Made by a program: the position numbers and the translations under genes. Below the pieces are notes generated by a model. It was not told the origin of the DNA and ran no database searches. It worked only from the letters and a program-made list of their open reading frames with translations. Shown piece after piece: positions 11,885 through 21,600 of a stretch of 64,000 bases of DNA. This stretch comes from Maea johnstoni (Eukaryota > Annelida > Polychaeta > Spionida > Magelonidae), in the NCBI GenBank assembly GCA_963942565.1, contig OZ012701.1, positions 887,212 through 951,211 of the forward strand, read 5' to 3'. Position 1 is the first letter of the stretch. The number at the start of each line of letters is the position of its first letter.

Positions 11885-12094
11885 GCTTGAGATTGACATT
11901 CTAAGAAATTCCTCACAAAAATATTTGGGTGTCCATAGATAGAGGTAATTTTATAGGGTTTGGGTATCCTTAGGGGTGATTTCATAGGTTTTGGGTGTCC
12001 TGAGGAGTGATTTTATAGGGTTTGGGTATCCTGAGGGGTGATTTTATAGGGTTTGGGTGTCCAAAAGATGGCCAGACGCCCCGCTGGCTAAGAC
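11885..12094. mobile_element. MITE family E right part with a 37-bp tandem repeat
   Basis: Runs from TTGAGATTGACATTCT to CCCGCTGGCTAAGAC. Inside, four copies of a ~37-bp unit (TGATTTTATAGGGTTTGGGT) lie at 11945-12060. Confidence 0.7.
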
Positions 12095-12932
12095 TAAGAG
12101 ACTAAGCTTATAAGGGATGTTCCAAGACGGAGGGTTAATACCAAAGCAAAAAAACCCGATGAAATGAACGTCAGTAATATCAGATAATGGCCAGGTCCCT
12201 CTGACATACCTCTTCGCTATCGGCAACAGGTCTTTCTACTCCCCACGGGTTGCCATGGCAACAATAACTAAATTAGCATAATCATCTCCGAGGCGGGAGA
12301 CAGGCAGGAGGAATACAGGCCACTGTCGGGGAATAAACGGCACATTAGCAAAACATCACAGGCACTGAGACCTTCATGAATAATGAGAAAGGGAACCGGA
12401 ACAGCGGTCACGCTCTCCATGGAATGATGTCTGCATATTAGAGATGCGGAGACAGGAACCGGGTGTTACGGAAAACAGTTGGGAATTAGAGACAGGGAAC
12501 CAGTCAGTAGGTGCCAATTAAGAGATATTGGAGAGAATAGAAGACAAGGCACTAGGTGTAACGCAGGGATTGTGTTTATATGCTCAACGCGCGTCTTCGT
12601 TTGCTGTCCACCCGCAGTAGTCAGTTAACGTGCAGGGTGTACAGTTATCGAGCACGATATCTAGGGACCACAGTAGGTGGTTGACGGGCAGGATAGCCAG
12701 GAAGGGAAGATGAGTTATCTGACAGAAGGATACCACGGAGACGTAGCGCTCAGCAGAAGGGATTTCTAAAGCATTTGATTGGTCTGTCTGAATGGGAGCT
12801 GCTAGTTCAAACAGGGATTCTGGACAAGGTAATAATTGACTTGCGTCCATATGTTATCTTTGGTGTGCCACCAATATTGCATATTGTACCTGCTCTTTTC
12901 CGCTGCAAAAGGTAATCATGATGTTACATGGT
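12095..12932. other. Unique, relatively GC-rich stretch without a clear gene
   Basis: Unlike its surroundings, this segment is not obviously made of the repeat families and is richer in G and C (for example GGGAACCGGAACAGCGGTCACG at 12392). An 88-codon minus-strand frame (12584-12850) has no domain I recognise. It could be a regulatory region or an untraced exon. Confidence 0.4.
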
Positions 12933-12936
12933 TTAA

Positions 12937-13157
12937 CCCCTATGCTACTGGTGGCTAAATTGATCAATACAAAATAATGCAAAAATCCTAAAAAATTCAC
13001 TGAAACCCTGGCATATGGGTACTCATCTGATCTCGAGAATACTCAATCAGTCAATGAGAGCTACCCAATTAGTACCAGCATGACAGGGTTTAGATGGTTT
13101 ACAAAAATCGTTTCGTTCTTGTAATTTGGACGAAAGTAGCCTAAGCATTGGAAGGGT
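12937..13157 (-). mobile_element. MITE family A
   Basis: TTAA at 12933-12936 with CCCCTATGCTACTGGTGG; the right end GCATTGGAAGGGTTAC has lost its TTAA. Carries a short duplication (CAATCAGTCAATGAG). Confidence 0.8.
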
Positions 13158-13183
13158 TACCATGATATCTTCTGCATCATAGT

Positions 13184-13484
13184 GTTAGCCATGTGTCATT
13201 TTGACACCCCAACCCTCAAAAATCACCCCTCAGGACAGCCAATATTTTTGGGGGAGTATTTCCTTAAAATGTCAATTTCAAGCCCATACTTGATTTTTGT
13301 CACTGAAATATAATTCTCATGACATTTCGGAAGAATACACTATCTTATTTGAAGTTATTTCTATAAGAAAATTCATTTTCATGGATGTAATCGGAGTATT
13401 TTGCTGTCTCCGCTGAAAAATATGACGCCCAAATATTTTACAATTTGCCAATTTCGTTCACCCAGTTTCTAAATCCTGGCTAAC
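13184..13484. mobile_element. MITE family E-like copy
   Basis: Ends GTTAGCCATGTGTC and AAATCCTGGCTAAC are inverted. The interior AAAATCACCCCTCAGGAC and CTTAAAATGTCAATTTCAAGC match other E copies in reverse. Confidence 0.65.
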
Positions 13485-14007
13485 GACCCTGTTCTGGATA
13501 ACGAGTTTCGTAGCAGGCGTTTAAGACTGACGCACATTGTTATCTATATAATATGGTGCCTCCAGTATTGTAAATGCTCCCTTCTGCAGCAAAAGGTAAT
13601 CATGACATAACATGGTTTAACATGATGTCTTCTGCATGGTGAATTATTTTGGAGCAGGGGTTTAAGACCTACACACATCGCTATTTAATATGGCGCCACC
13701 AATATTGCACCTGTGCTCCTCTGCAGTACCGTACTGGCTCTGTCCAAATGCCACACTCAGGAATTAGTGAATGAAATACCATTTTAAACCATGTCATACC
13801 ATGATATAGCATGGTTTGACATGAATTCTTCTGCATGGTAATTTTCTGAGCATGGGAATAAAATTGACACAAATTGTCGTTTAATATGGTGCCATCAATA
13901 TTGTACCTGCTTCCTTCTCTGTCCAAATGCCACACTCAGAAATAACTCAAATAAGTGAATGTAGTGCCATGTTAAACCATGTTATACCATTATTAGCGCA
14001 TCTGTTT

Positions 14008-14183
14008 CAGGGCTCAAAATTAGGGGATGACATGGGCTCAGTTGAATTCTCCTGCGGCTTCCTCAAATTTCTGCAGGGAGCCCAAAGATGTACATACTAG
14101 TTTCTATACACTAAATATCTTTAGGTTGCTTTAAAAGAAGATGCAATTGGGCTCCTTGGATAAAATCTTAATTTCGAGCCCTG
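14008..14183. mobile_element. MITE family D copy
   Basis: Ends CAGGGCTCAAAATTAGG and CTTAATTTCGAGCCCTG are inverted. A central hairpin is formed by GGGCTCAGTTGAATTCTCC and AATTGGGCTCCTTGG-type words. Confidence 0.78.
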
Positions 14184-14840
14184 GGTTCTCAGTCATAAAG
14201 ACTAATTTTTACTATTACTAGCCCACTGGGCTAGTGAATTTTTGAACTTACTAGTCCAGGTCAGGCGAAGCCTGTTGCAAATGGCGGGGATGTAAACAAG
14301 ACGACGACATGTGAGCATTTGTTCTTAGTTTTTCCTTTTTATTTTTTAAAACTAAGGGTTTGGGGGTGGGAATTTTTATATTGAGGGGTGGGGAATTGTT
14401 CACTCGCCCAATGGGCGAGCATATTTCGACTCTAACTCGCCTAATTTGAAATAAACTCGCATTGGCTAGTGGGCTAGTGTTAGTTTTTATCACTGGGTTC
14501 TAATCTAGGCGGTGTTATGATTGTCTGTACAACTCCCTTATGCTGAGGATGTCTCATGATCATGTGGCAAACCATGTACATAATATCATGATAACCTTTC
14601 GTGTCAGTTTGACCCCCTTACTCAAGAAATATTATCATGCAGAAAATATCATGTTAAACCATGTGAAACGCTACCATGATTACGTTTTTGTATCAGTCTG
14701 TCTCCCTTAATCAGAAGTTTGAATCCTACCAATCTTATGAAAGTTGCCAGTGACTTTGGGTTAGGCGGTGGTTTTTACCAGATACTCTGGTTTCCTCCAC
14801 CAGTTACAACTGGCTTGAAGTAGTCACAACTTCGCCGTAA
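14184..14840. other. Intergenic with SINE-body sequence
   Basis: 14215-14500 has GGGCTAGTGAATTTTTG and its inverse GCTAGTGGGCTAGTGTTAG, a likely further inverted-end element. 14700-14820 resembles the body of the tRNA-Leu SINE (GTTTGAATCCTACC, GTGACTTTGGGTTAGGCGG). No gene seen. Confidence 0.5.
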
Positions 14841-15064
14841 GGCCTAAAAAAAAAAATTGTTTGTAACGGTCCAAAAAATAATAGGGTAGGTAGGTTGGTA
14901 AAAAAATAAATTTTCATTATTTTTTTGGTCAAAAATGTGTGTTGTATGCATGTTTTACGTTGATTGGGAGTTAGGAGGGCTGAAAAAACTTTAGGGTAGG
15001 GATTTTTTTGAATAAAAACTTGTTAGGGTAGGGTTACAGGAAACAAACAACTTTTTTTTAGGCC
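14841..15064. mobile_element. MITE family C, full length
   Basis: GGCCTAAAAAAAAAAATTG ... CTTTTTTTTAGGCC with the inner inverted words TTTGTAACGGTCC and GGTTACAGGAAACAAACAA. Confidence 0.85.
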
Positions 15065-15179
15065 TAATCAAAAATAAGAGATTCTTATATAAAGACCCCA
15101 TTACTTATCATGATAATCTATTTTATGCCATGGTTACATCTGATATCATGAGTATGACTCCAATAATAGCAATTGATGA

Positions 15180-15265
15180 TGAATAGCGGTGGTCTAAGGG
15201 GTTGCCATTTACTGCCTGCTGTCTCCCACCTTTGCCTTGTTCGAATCCCAGCTGAGGCAAGAACG
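15180..15265 (+). mobile_element. tRNA-Leu-derived SINE head
   Basis: GCGGTGGTCTAAGGGG (A-box region) and GTTCGAATCCCAGC (B box, 15239-15252). Related to the 3138-3750 array but here a complete head; the body is cut off by a family A MITE at 15288. Confidence 0.65.
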
Positions 15266-15287
15266 CATAGTGAAGAAAATATTTTAA

Positions 15288-15492
15288 CACTTTCAATGCT
15301 GAGACTACTTTTGTCTAAGGCACAAGAACTCAAACATCTTTATTATCATCTAAACCCTATCATCTTGGTTTTCATTGGAAAGCTCTCATCGAGTACTCTC
15401 AGATGAGTACCCATTTGCCAGGGTTTTGGTCCTTCTTCAGCTTTTTTCACATTATTTTGTATTGATCAAATTAGCCACCAGCAGCATAAAGG
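15288..15492 (+). mobile_element. MITE family A, full length
   Basis: TTAA at 15284-15287 and 15493-15496. The left end is CACTTTCAATGCTGAG, slightly mutated. Confidence 0.82.
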
Positions 15493-15503
15493 TTAAGGAG
15501 AGA

Positions 15504-15661
15504 CAGGGCTTGAAATTAGGGGAAGCCGAGCGCTCCCTTGAATGCTCCTGCGGCTCCCTCAAATTTCTGCAGGGAGCCTAAATATGTACTGTTTGACATA
15601 CAGAACTCTTTTATGAAGCTTGTGAAGGTGCAATTGGAAAAAATCTTAATTTCGAGCCCTG
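15504..15661. mobile_element. MITE family D copy
   Basis: CAGGGCTTGAAATTAGGGG ... CTTAATTTCGAGCCCTG. Lies 8 bp after the family A copy. Confidence 0.78.
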
Positions 15662-15785
15662 AGAGATGTTTGTTAGAATACTACCATCAACCTACCTTCA
15701 TATATTTTGTACAATTATTTCTAAAATTTTCAGTGATGGAAATTACACTCAAGTGAAATTATCCTCTAAACTTACAGGCAATTAA

Positions 15786-16017
15786 CCCATGCTTGGAGAT
15801 CTACTTGACGAGTGTCGTTCGTCTGTACCTGCCATACTTTTGAAAATAACTTTGGAATGAAGCATAAATTTGTAAACTATTTGAAGGAGAGTTGTAGATG
15901 AAGTTGTTATGAACAACTCTCCTTCAAATATTTTCCGAGCATTTCTTTCGTTAGAGAGATATCGCCAAAATAGTCAGTTTGTCAGACGGTTTTGGCTGAG
16001 CTACAGGTGTGAGTGGG
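15786..16017 (+). mobile_element. MITE family B copy
   Basis: TTAA at 15782-15785 and 16018-16021. Strong central palindrome: TATTTGAAGGAGAGTTG and CAACTCTCCTTCAAATA. Confidence 0.82.
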
Positions 16018-16156
16018 TTAATGGTGGAAGCTCCTTCAGTAGTGCAGTTGGTAGTCTTAAGTGCTCAGCAATAACAGACTGATATAATCTCCACCTTAAG
16101 TACTACCTAATCTACAGCCTCTGTAAGGCTTGAAATAGATCAAGTAGACTGCTTAA

Positions 16157-16285
16157 CCCTTATGCTGCTGCTGGCTGATGTGGCCAATACAAAATGATGT
16201 ATTAAACCTGAAAAATGACTCAAACCATGGCATATATATGGGTACTCATCTGAGAATACTGTAATGGATACAAACATAGCATCAT
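16157..16285 (-). mobile_element. MITE family A, truncated
   Basis: TTAA at 16153-16156 and CCCTTATGCTGCTGCTGG; similarity stops after GGATACAAACATAGC. Confidence 0.7.
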
Positions 16286-16329
16286 TCAAAATTTAGAGGT
16301 TATTAGCCATATATCAGACACTAGAAAGT

Positions 16330-16599
16330 GGGCATATTAACATTGACGATAATTGATTATAATCGATTAATAGATCGCAAAAATTGGACAATCACCCAAG
16401 CTGAAATTTTCCAACCATTCCAATATTGATGATAGTGCAATATAAGCAATCGAAAAATTGGACAATAAATCAAGCTTAAATTTTCCAACCATTCAAAATT
16501 GATAATAGTAGTTCGAAAAATCGGAAAATCAATCGGCCTGCCGTATAGCATTCCTTAAGCATGCAACCTACAAAAAAGAAAAAGCATGCTATACGAACC
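16330..16599. repeat. AT-rich repeat into which the giant transposon inserted
   Basis: Two direct ~80-bp units with AATTGGACAATxAxxCAAGCT and TTTTCCAACCATTC (16377-16535), preceded by ATTATAATCGATTAAT as in the nested element near 5760. An inverted pair CGTATAGCAT / ATGCTATACG brackets 16542-16595. The giant element starts 8 bases later. Confidence 0.6.
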
Positions 16600-16602
16600 A
16601 CT
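16600..16602. repeat. Left target-site duplication (ACT)
   Basis: ACT lies directly before the left inverted repeat and again at 40133-40135 directly after the right one. Three bases is the usual size for CACTA-type insertions. A 3-bp match alone is weak, but it falls exactly at the ends set by the inverted repeat. Confidence 0.7.
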
Positions 16603-16637
16603 ACACAGGTAAAAATTGACGGGCCCGTACGGGCCCG
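16603..16637 (+). repeat. Left terminal inverted repeat of the giant transposon
   Basis: Begins ACACAGGTAAAAATTGACGG and runs into the first ACGGGCCCGT words. It matches the reverse complement of 40098-40132 with a single G/C difference over 35 bases. The match starts exactly after the ACT target copy. Confidence 0.92.
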
Positions 16638-16811
16638 TTATTTTGACGGGCCCGTTACGGGCCCGTAACGGGCCCGTAACGGGTTCAGAACCCGTTACGG
16701 GCCCGTTATAACGGCCCCGTTACGGGCCCGTTATAACGGTCCCGTTACGGGCCCGTTATTACGGGCCCGTAACGGGGCCGTTCAAATAACGGGCCCGTTA
16801 CGGGCCCGTTA
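16618..16811. repeat. Left subterminal palindrome array (ACGGGCCCGT)
   Basis: About 11 exact and several variant copies of the self-complementary core ACGGGCCCGT, joined by TA, TTA or TTATAA, including one interrupted palindrome (CGGGTTCAGAACCCG). It is strongly GC-rich inside AT-rich DNA. In plant CACTA elements, subterminal repeats bind the element's own DNA-binding protein and assist transposition. By analogy these are likely binding sites for the transposase or the second protein. Confidence 0.88.
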
Positions 16812-16980
16812 TAGGTTTTGAAGCTGGAACAAGCCCATAACAGTTTACTTAGTAGCCTAGTGAGTTGTTCATTAGGGAATTGTTGTGTATGGGCCCGTTA
16901 TGGGTTTTCAATCTGGAACAGGCCCATAACATTTTACTTATTAGCCTAGTGAGTTGGTCATTAGGGGAATGGTGTGTATG
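16805..16980. repeat. Two ~90-bp tandem units inside the left array
   Basis: Each unit starts with GGGCCCGTTAT followed by GGTTTT, an A/C-rich stretch with GCCCATAAC, then GTAGCCTAGTGAGTTG or a close variant. The two copies are about 85% alike. They extend the palindrome array inward. Confidence 0.75.
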
Positions 16981-18523
16981 TGCAGATTGTAAATAACCAG
17001 TCAGTGACAATGCCTTATATCATATTGCTATCAGTGTATGTCTGAATATGCATATGATTTAAATGTACCTTGCTGCCATTTTCATCTCTGGATGCCAACA
17101 GTTGCAGCAGTTTAACAAGGGATTCAACATTTCATGAAGCTAATGGTACGTATTTTATCATTTATAATATTCTACATTGCATTTCTGTATTATTTTGTTT
17201 ATGGGAGTTATTTGATTTGATTTACAAATGTTTTATGTGTAAGTTTTTAAAGACTTCCGCAGCATAGCTAATTATTAAGTTACACAGATTTCTGAATTTA
17301 GTAAATCATATGGTTATCCAAAATAACATTATTTAGAGCAAAATAGTTGTTCATTTAGAATTTTTTGTCAGTGATGGTATAACCATTCAAGAACTTCTTT
17401 CTATTTATTGTTTTTCTGATTGTTATCTTTTCAGTAGGTTCTGGAGTAAAGTGTAAATAAGTCATTACGTTGTCTACCCAGACTAGCAGATGAAGGTGAG
17501 ACTTATTTTTTCCTGACTGCAGCATCCCCCTTGTCGTGGGAGTCAGGCTCAGCTGTTACCAAGAGATGCTGAGATTGACGGACTAGCCAAATTTATTTTA
17601 AGATAATCTGTTACAATTTCTTGTCCAAATAGAATGAGTAATGGAATTATATCATCTCAAAGAAACCTGTTGGTCCCTCAATTATAGCATAAGTCCACTA
17701 ACATTATTATGCTAACACATTTGTTGCAGTTATGTTAACATTAACGATGTTGCTAATTTGAATTTATTTAAATCTCTATCAATGTTTGATAGGAATTCCT
17801 CATCCTTGCACAGTGAAATTAGCTTGATCTAGTGTAATACACTAAAGTTATGTTGGATATATTGCATATTTTGGAAAAAATTACACTGAAAATCAATCGT
17901 TCTCTTTAATGAAAATACCTAGTCCATTGTAGTACTTAACAACCTAGAGATAATGTAGTAGTAAAATTTCAAGTTTGAAAAACATAATTAATACATAAGC
18001 AGACGTGACATAGTTTATTTACATTAGGTGTGTACACTGTGAAAATATTTACATAACTAGTTTACATAACTAGTTTCTGATTTACGTCTTACCGTTAAGA
18101 ATACTGATATATAATGAGGATATGTGACATAGTTTATCTATAATAGGTATGTACACTGTTGAAGTATTTACATAATACATTAATACTTCCTGCTTTACCT
18201 CTTTACCTTAAGTAAACTTCATGCATATACAGATGGTACACAACTCTACATTTCTATCATTCCTCTATATTTTTAGCATTTCTGTAAATTGTGTATTTGT
18301 ACTATAGTTCTTAATGAAACAGTTTGTAACTGCTTATCAAACACGCCAATACAAGGACTCTAAGATTGAACACTAAGAATATATTACAGGTACCAATCAA
18401 TAATCTGAAAAATTTTGGAGACAGAGCATGTTATTGCCTATGTAGTACGCTTTAGTAATTAACTCTCAACATCAAGGCTGCTGATGTTGTGCTTACCTTT
18501 AGGAATCAGCTAGAAATTTTGAG
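16981..18523. other. AT-rich spacer 3' of the transposase gene
   Basis: Left interior of the giant transposon. I see no supportable coding region. A ~119-bp tandem duplication lies at 18005-18230, each copy starting GTGACATAGTTTAT and containing GTACACTGT. Short open stretches with splice-like borders near 17100-17150 and 17510-17590 could be exons of an untraced transcript, but nothing recognisable is encoded. Confidence 0.5.
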
Positions 18524-18529
18524 TTTATT
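18524..18529 (-). promoter_or_regulatory. Likely poly(A) signal of the transposase gene
   Basis: AATAAA on the minus strand, about 100 nt past the TAA stop. It is the nearest canonical signal downstream. Confidence 0.45.
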
Positions 18530-18627
18530 TGACTATATGGACCATAAGCATGTCCACTATTCTGTAAATTGCTTTTGATCATTATCGTTGGTAAGGATGC
18601 TATATAAAATATCAATTATTTCTATTA

Positions 18628-21600
18628 TTATGATAGGTGAGTGAAGCGGTACTTATTAACAAAGAAATGATTATGTCTATTATTATGTTTAACTAATCTT
18701 TTAACGGCCAAAACTTTCTGTTGCTCTATTAAAATTTCTACTTCTCCCTCCTTGACCTCACAAAGTCCCCCAACGCAATCATGAATAAGTGATATTCGCC
18801 TCACAATTTTTTTGGAATCTATTTCAATTTTTCTGCCACTTTTGTTGTAACAGAAGCATTCTACTGTGGCTGCACTATTGTGTTGCCTTGCACACCTAAT
18901 CAATGGTTCAACAATAATTGTGCCACTTTCCGCATCCTGTTCCCTCTTTCCACTGTGGAAGATCCCGAATTTCAACTGAAATAGTAATGGAGACATCAGG
19001 TTGTGGTTTACTGAACAGAAAAATACTTATTGCAATAAGGAATGGTCAAACTTTTCCTAAAAAATTAATAATGTCCCGATGCTGTTACTTGAGAGTTAAC
19101 TATAGTTTACGCTATACCAATCCTCCCCCTCTTACCTACATTTACCATGTTAATACTATTACAAGAAAGCATTCTGTATCAGGCATAAATTGAATTCAGC
19201 TTTACATGTGAAATATAGTAGGTGATAATGTTTGTCTTTTGTATATAAAGTTCAATCTAAATCAATTTAATGTACTTTTATTACCCTCGAAATCATTACA
19301 TACCTCAGGGTCAGCATCATATAACACAGGCACCCCGCTGTTGATAAGTTCACCGGATGACGCTTTTACAGCATTAAATGTGCCCTATAATTAATAAGTA
19401 CATGAATTATCTACTTGAATACATCATAATTCATTTTTGCAATCATAGTATGTCCAATTTCATAAATCTTAACAGGGTGTTTAGAATGTAATAGAATTGA
19501 ACTGGTTTGCAAGGCACTGATGTGATCATTTGGTGCAATATTGCTATTAGTATGTCTTTGAGAATTCTATTCCTCTGTTTGGTTAGTTAATCACCCCATG
19601 TTCTAAATTGTGTTACTGTGTTTGGAGGAGGGTACTATTGCTAGGCACTGTACACATATTAGAATATTGCATGGCTATTTTCTCTGGTTAGGTATATGTT
19701 GATTTAATCTATTTATAAGTTCAATTGAAATATTTAGGTCTGTCAAGCTTAACTTGTTAGGTCATAAATGAGTGTTTTTCCTTTAGTTGATAGTCAATCG
19801 GTATAATTATGCAAAACATATGTTTTGGGTGTTTATTTGAAGTGATAGTTAAGTATACAATGATTCATGAATAGATTTGCATTTTTTTTTATCATTATTC
19901 ATGAGTTGCCTCTTAAGGTACATATTTTTTTCAACAATGTGGCATTTGTGTATTTATTGCATAGAAACCGATTGCTTCCAAAAAACATAATGAGATATGT
20001 TTAGGGTCCTTACCAAGATCTGCCTCTTCGAAAGCCTTCCTACATCATGTGCTGCTGCTGCGGTACTTGATCCCAAATGGTGAACCACCTCATCACTTTG
20101 GCCTATTTTCATTACCTCATCACGTGCCTGTTTCCTACAAGTGACATTTATTTTGTTATTTGCCAAAGTACCAATTCGTGCAAGTTGCCTTAATGGTTTT
20201 GAATTTTTTGTTTCTCATATGTTAATATATATAACTTTATAAAATGCAATAAAAGCAATATGGAATGATTCTCATGTATTCAAGGTAATTATGCTGCAAT
20301 TCAAGTGTAACAAATTTGAAGCATAACAGGTATTTCGGACAATTCCAAAAAATAATTATGTCTTTTGCTAATTAGGTTGATTGATTGATTGAATTCTTTA
20401 AGGCACATTGTGTAGTTGTCATTAGGTGCCCTACAATTTGAAGCTATCTTGACATTTTCATTACATTTGGACTGCATATACAGATTTTTAGTATGAGAAT
20501 TTGGAATGAGAGACTATGTCAGTGATATCCTTTTTTCCCTTGCAATTCAAATGGAAAGTGCAGGAAGTAGATTCCATGTTAAGTTAAAGGTCATCAAATT
20601 GATTTTTTCCTAGAAAGGCTTGTATCAAGGCAAAGGTCCATGATGTATTTTTTTATATGTACATACCATCCTGACTCTGTCTTGTGATATCCTCCCTCCA
20701 GGATATGTAACAGCATCTCCTCCTCAATGTATTGTAGAACTGTGTCCCGTCCCCTTGCCTTTTGATTTTGTATGAAAAAGTGATTCCTTAGAGCCCCGTG
20801 AGATTTTTCAAAATTGTCCTCAGTCACTCCTGCACACGGACCATGTTCTTTAACAGTATCCATCTGTAAATTAATGTTGAAGTCATTAAATAAAATCCCA
20901 TTAACCCTTATCCTGCTAAATTGAAAGAAATGCAATAAAAGCATTTGCGCCTTTGGTCTATTTACCGAAAGCTTTAACAATTTCAGTATTTAGACACAGG
21001 TTTTAGCCACACAACTTGTCCGAAAGTGGCCGACCTAAAACAAGGAACTATTTGAGAAATCAACCTACAATAAGTAGCAAAAGTAGGGTCTATAATGACC
21101 AGAAATATATGTATATATATATTTTTAGAGTAACCTACCACATGATGGGACAGATGCAACTTTGGCTTATGACTAATCTCCGGCATCTGCTCATCAACAT
21201 CACTGATGTAGCTCTTGATTAAGTCATTGACATGTTTTTCTTTAGCCTCGGTAATTGTAGTTGATGTGGAGATCTCCTTAGCTATCTGCATTACAAAGAA
21301 ATGAAGGACACATAAAATACTAACAGATTATTTTATTTCCATGTAGTAGAGATTGCATGGTAAATGTCATTAGTGTTAATAACCTTTACAACCGAGGATA
21401 TTTGCACCTTTATTCACAATTATGGTAATTGCAATACTCATTAAAAGGTAGTCAATATTAATTAAGGCACAGATTAGTGCAAGGTTATTATGTTAATTGT
21501 ATGTGGATTTAACATATGCGCTCCAGGTAATATTGGTAATCTCATGTATCAGGTTTTAAAATGTGTCATGGTACGTCACTTTTGGGGGGGAAATTAACCC

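Larger units (their letters stand above)
12868..14690. repeat. Dispersed ACCATGTTTAACATG-type repeats
   Basis: Degenerate units with TTTAATATGGxGCCAxCAATATTG, CACTCTGCAGCA-like words, and CATGGTTTAACATGATxTCTTCTGCAT recur near 12870, 13548, 13600, 13680, 13790, 13890, 13960 and 14560-14690. They are spaced irregularly and interrupted by MITEs, as in a decayed tandem array. Confidence 0.55.

Noticed and set aside
16599-16603. CACTA as the true terminus of the giant element
   Set aside because: CACTA occurs at the left edge only; the right edge reads GTTAGTACACAGG in reverse, so the shared end starts at ACACAGG.
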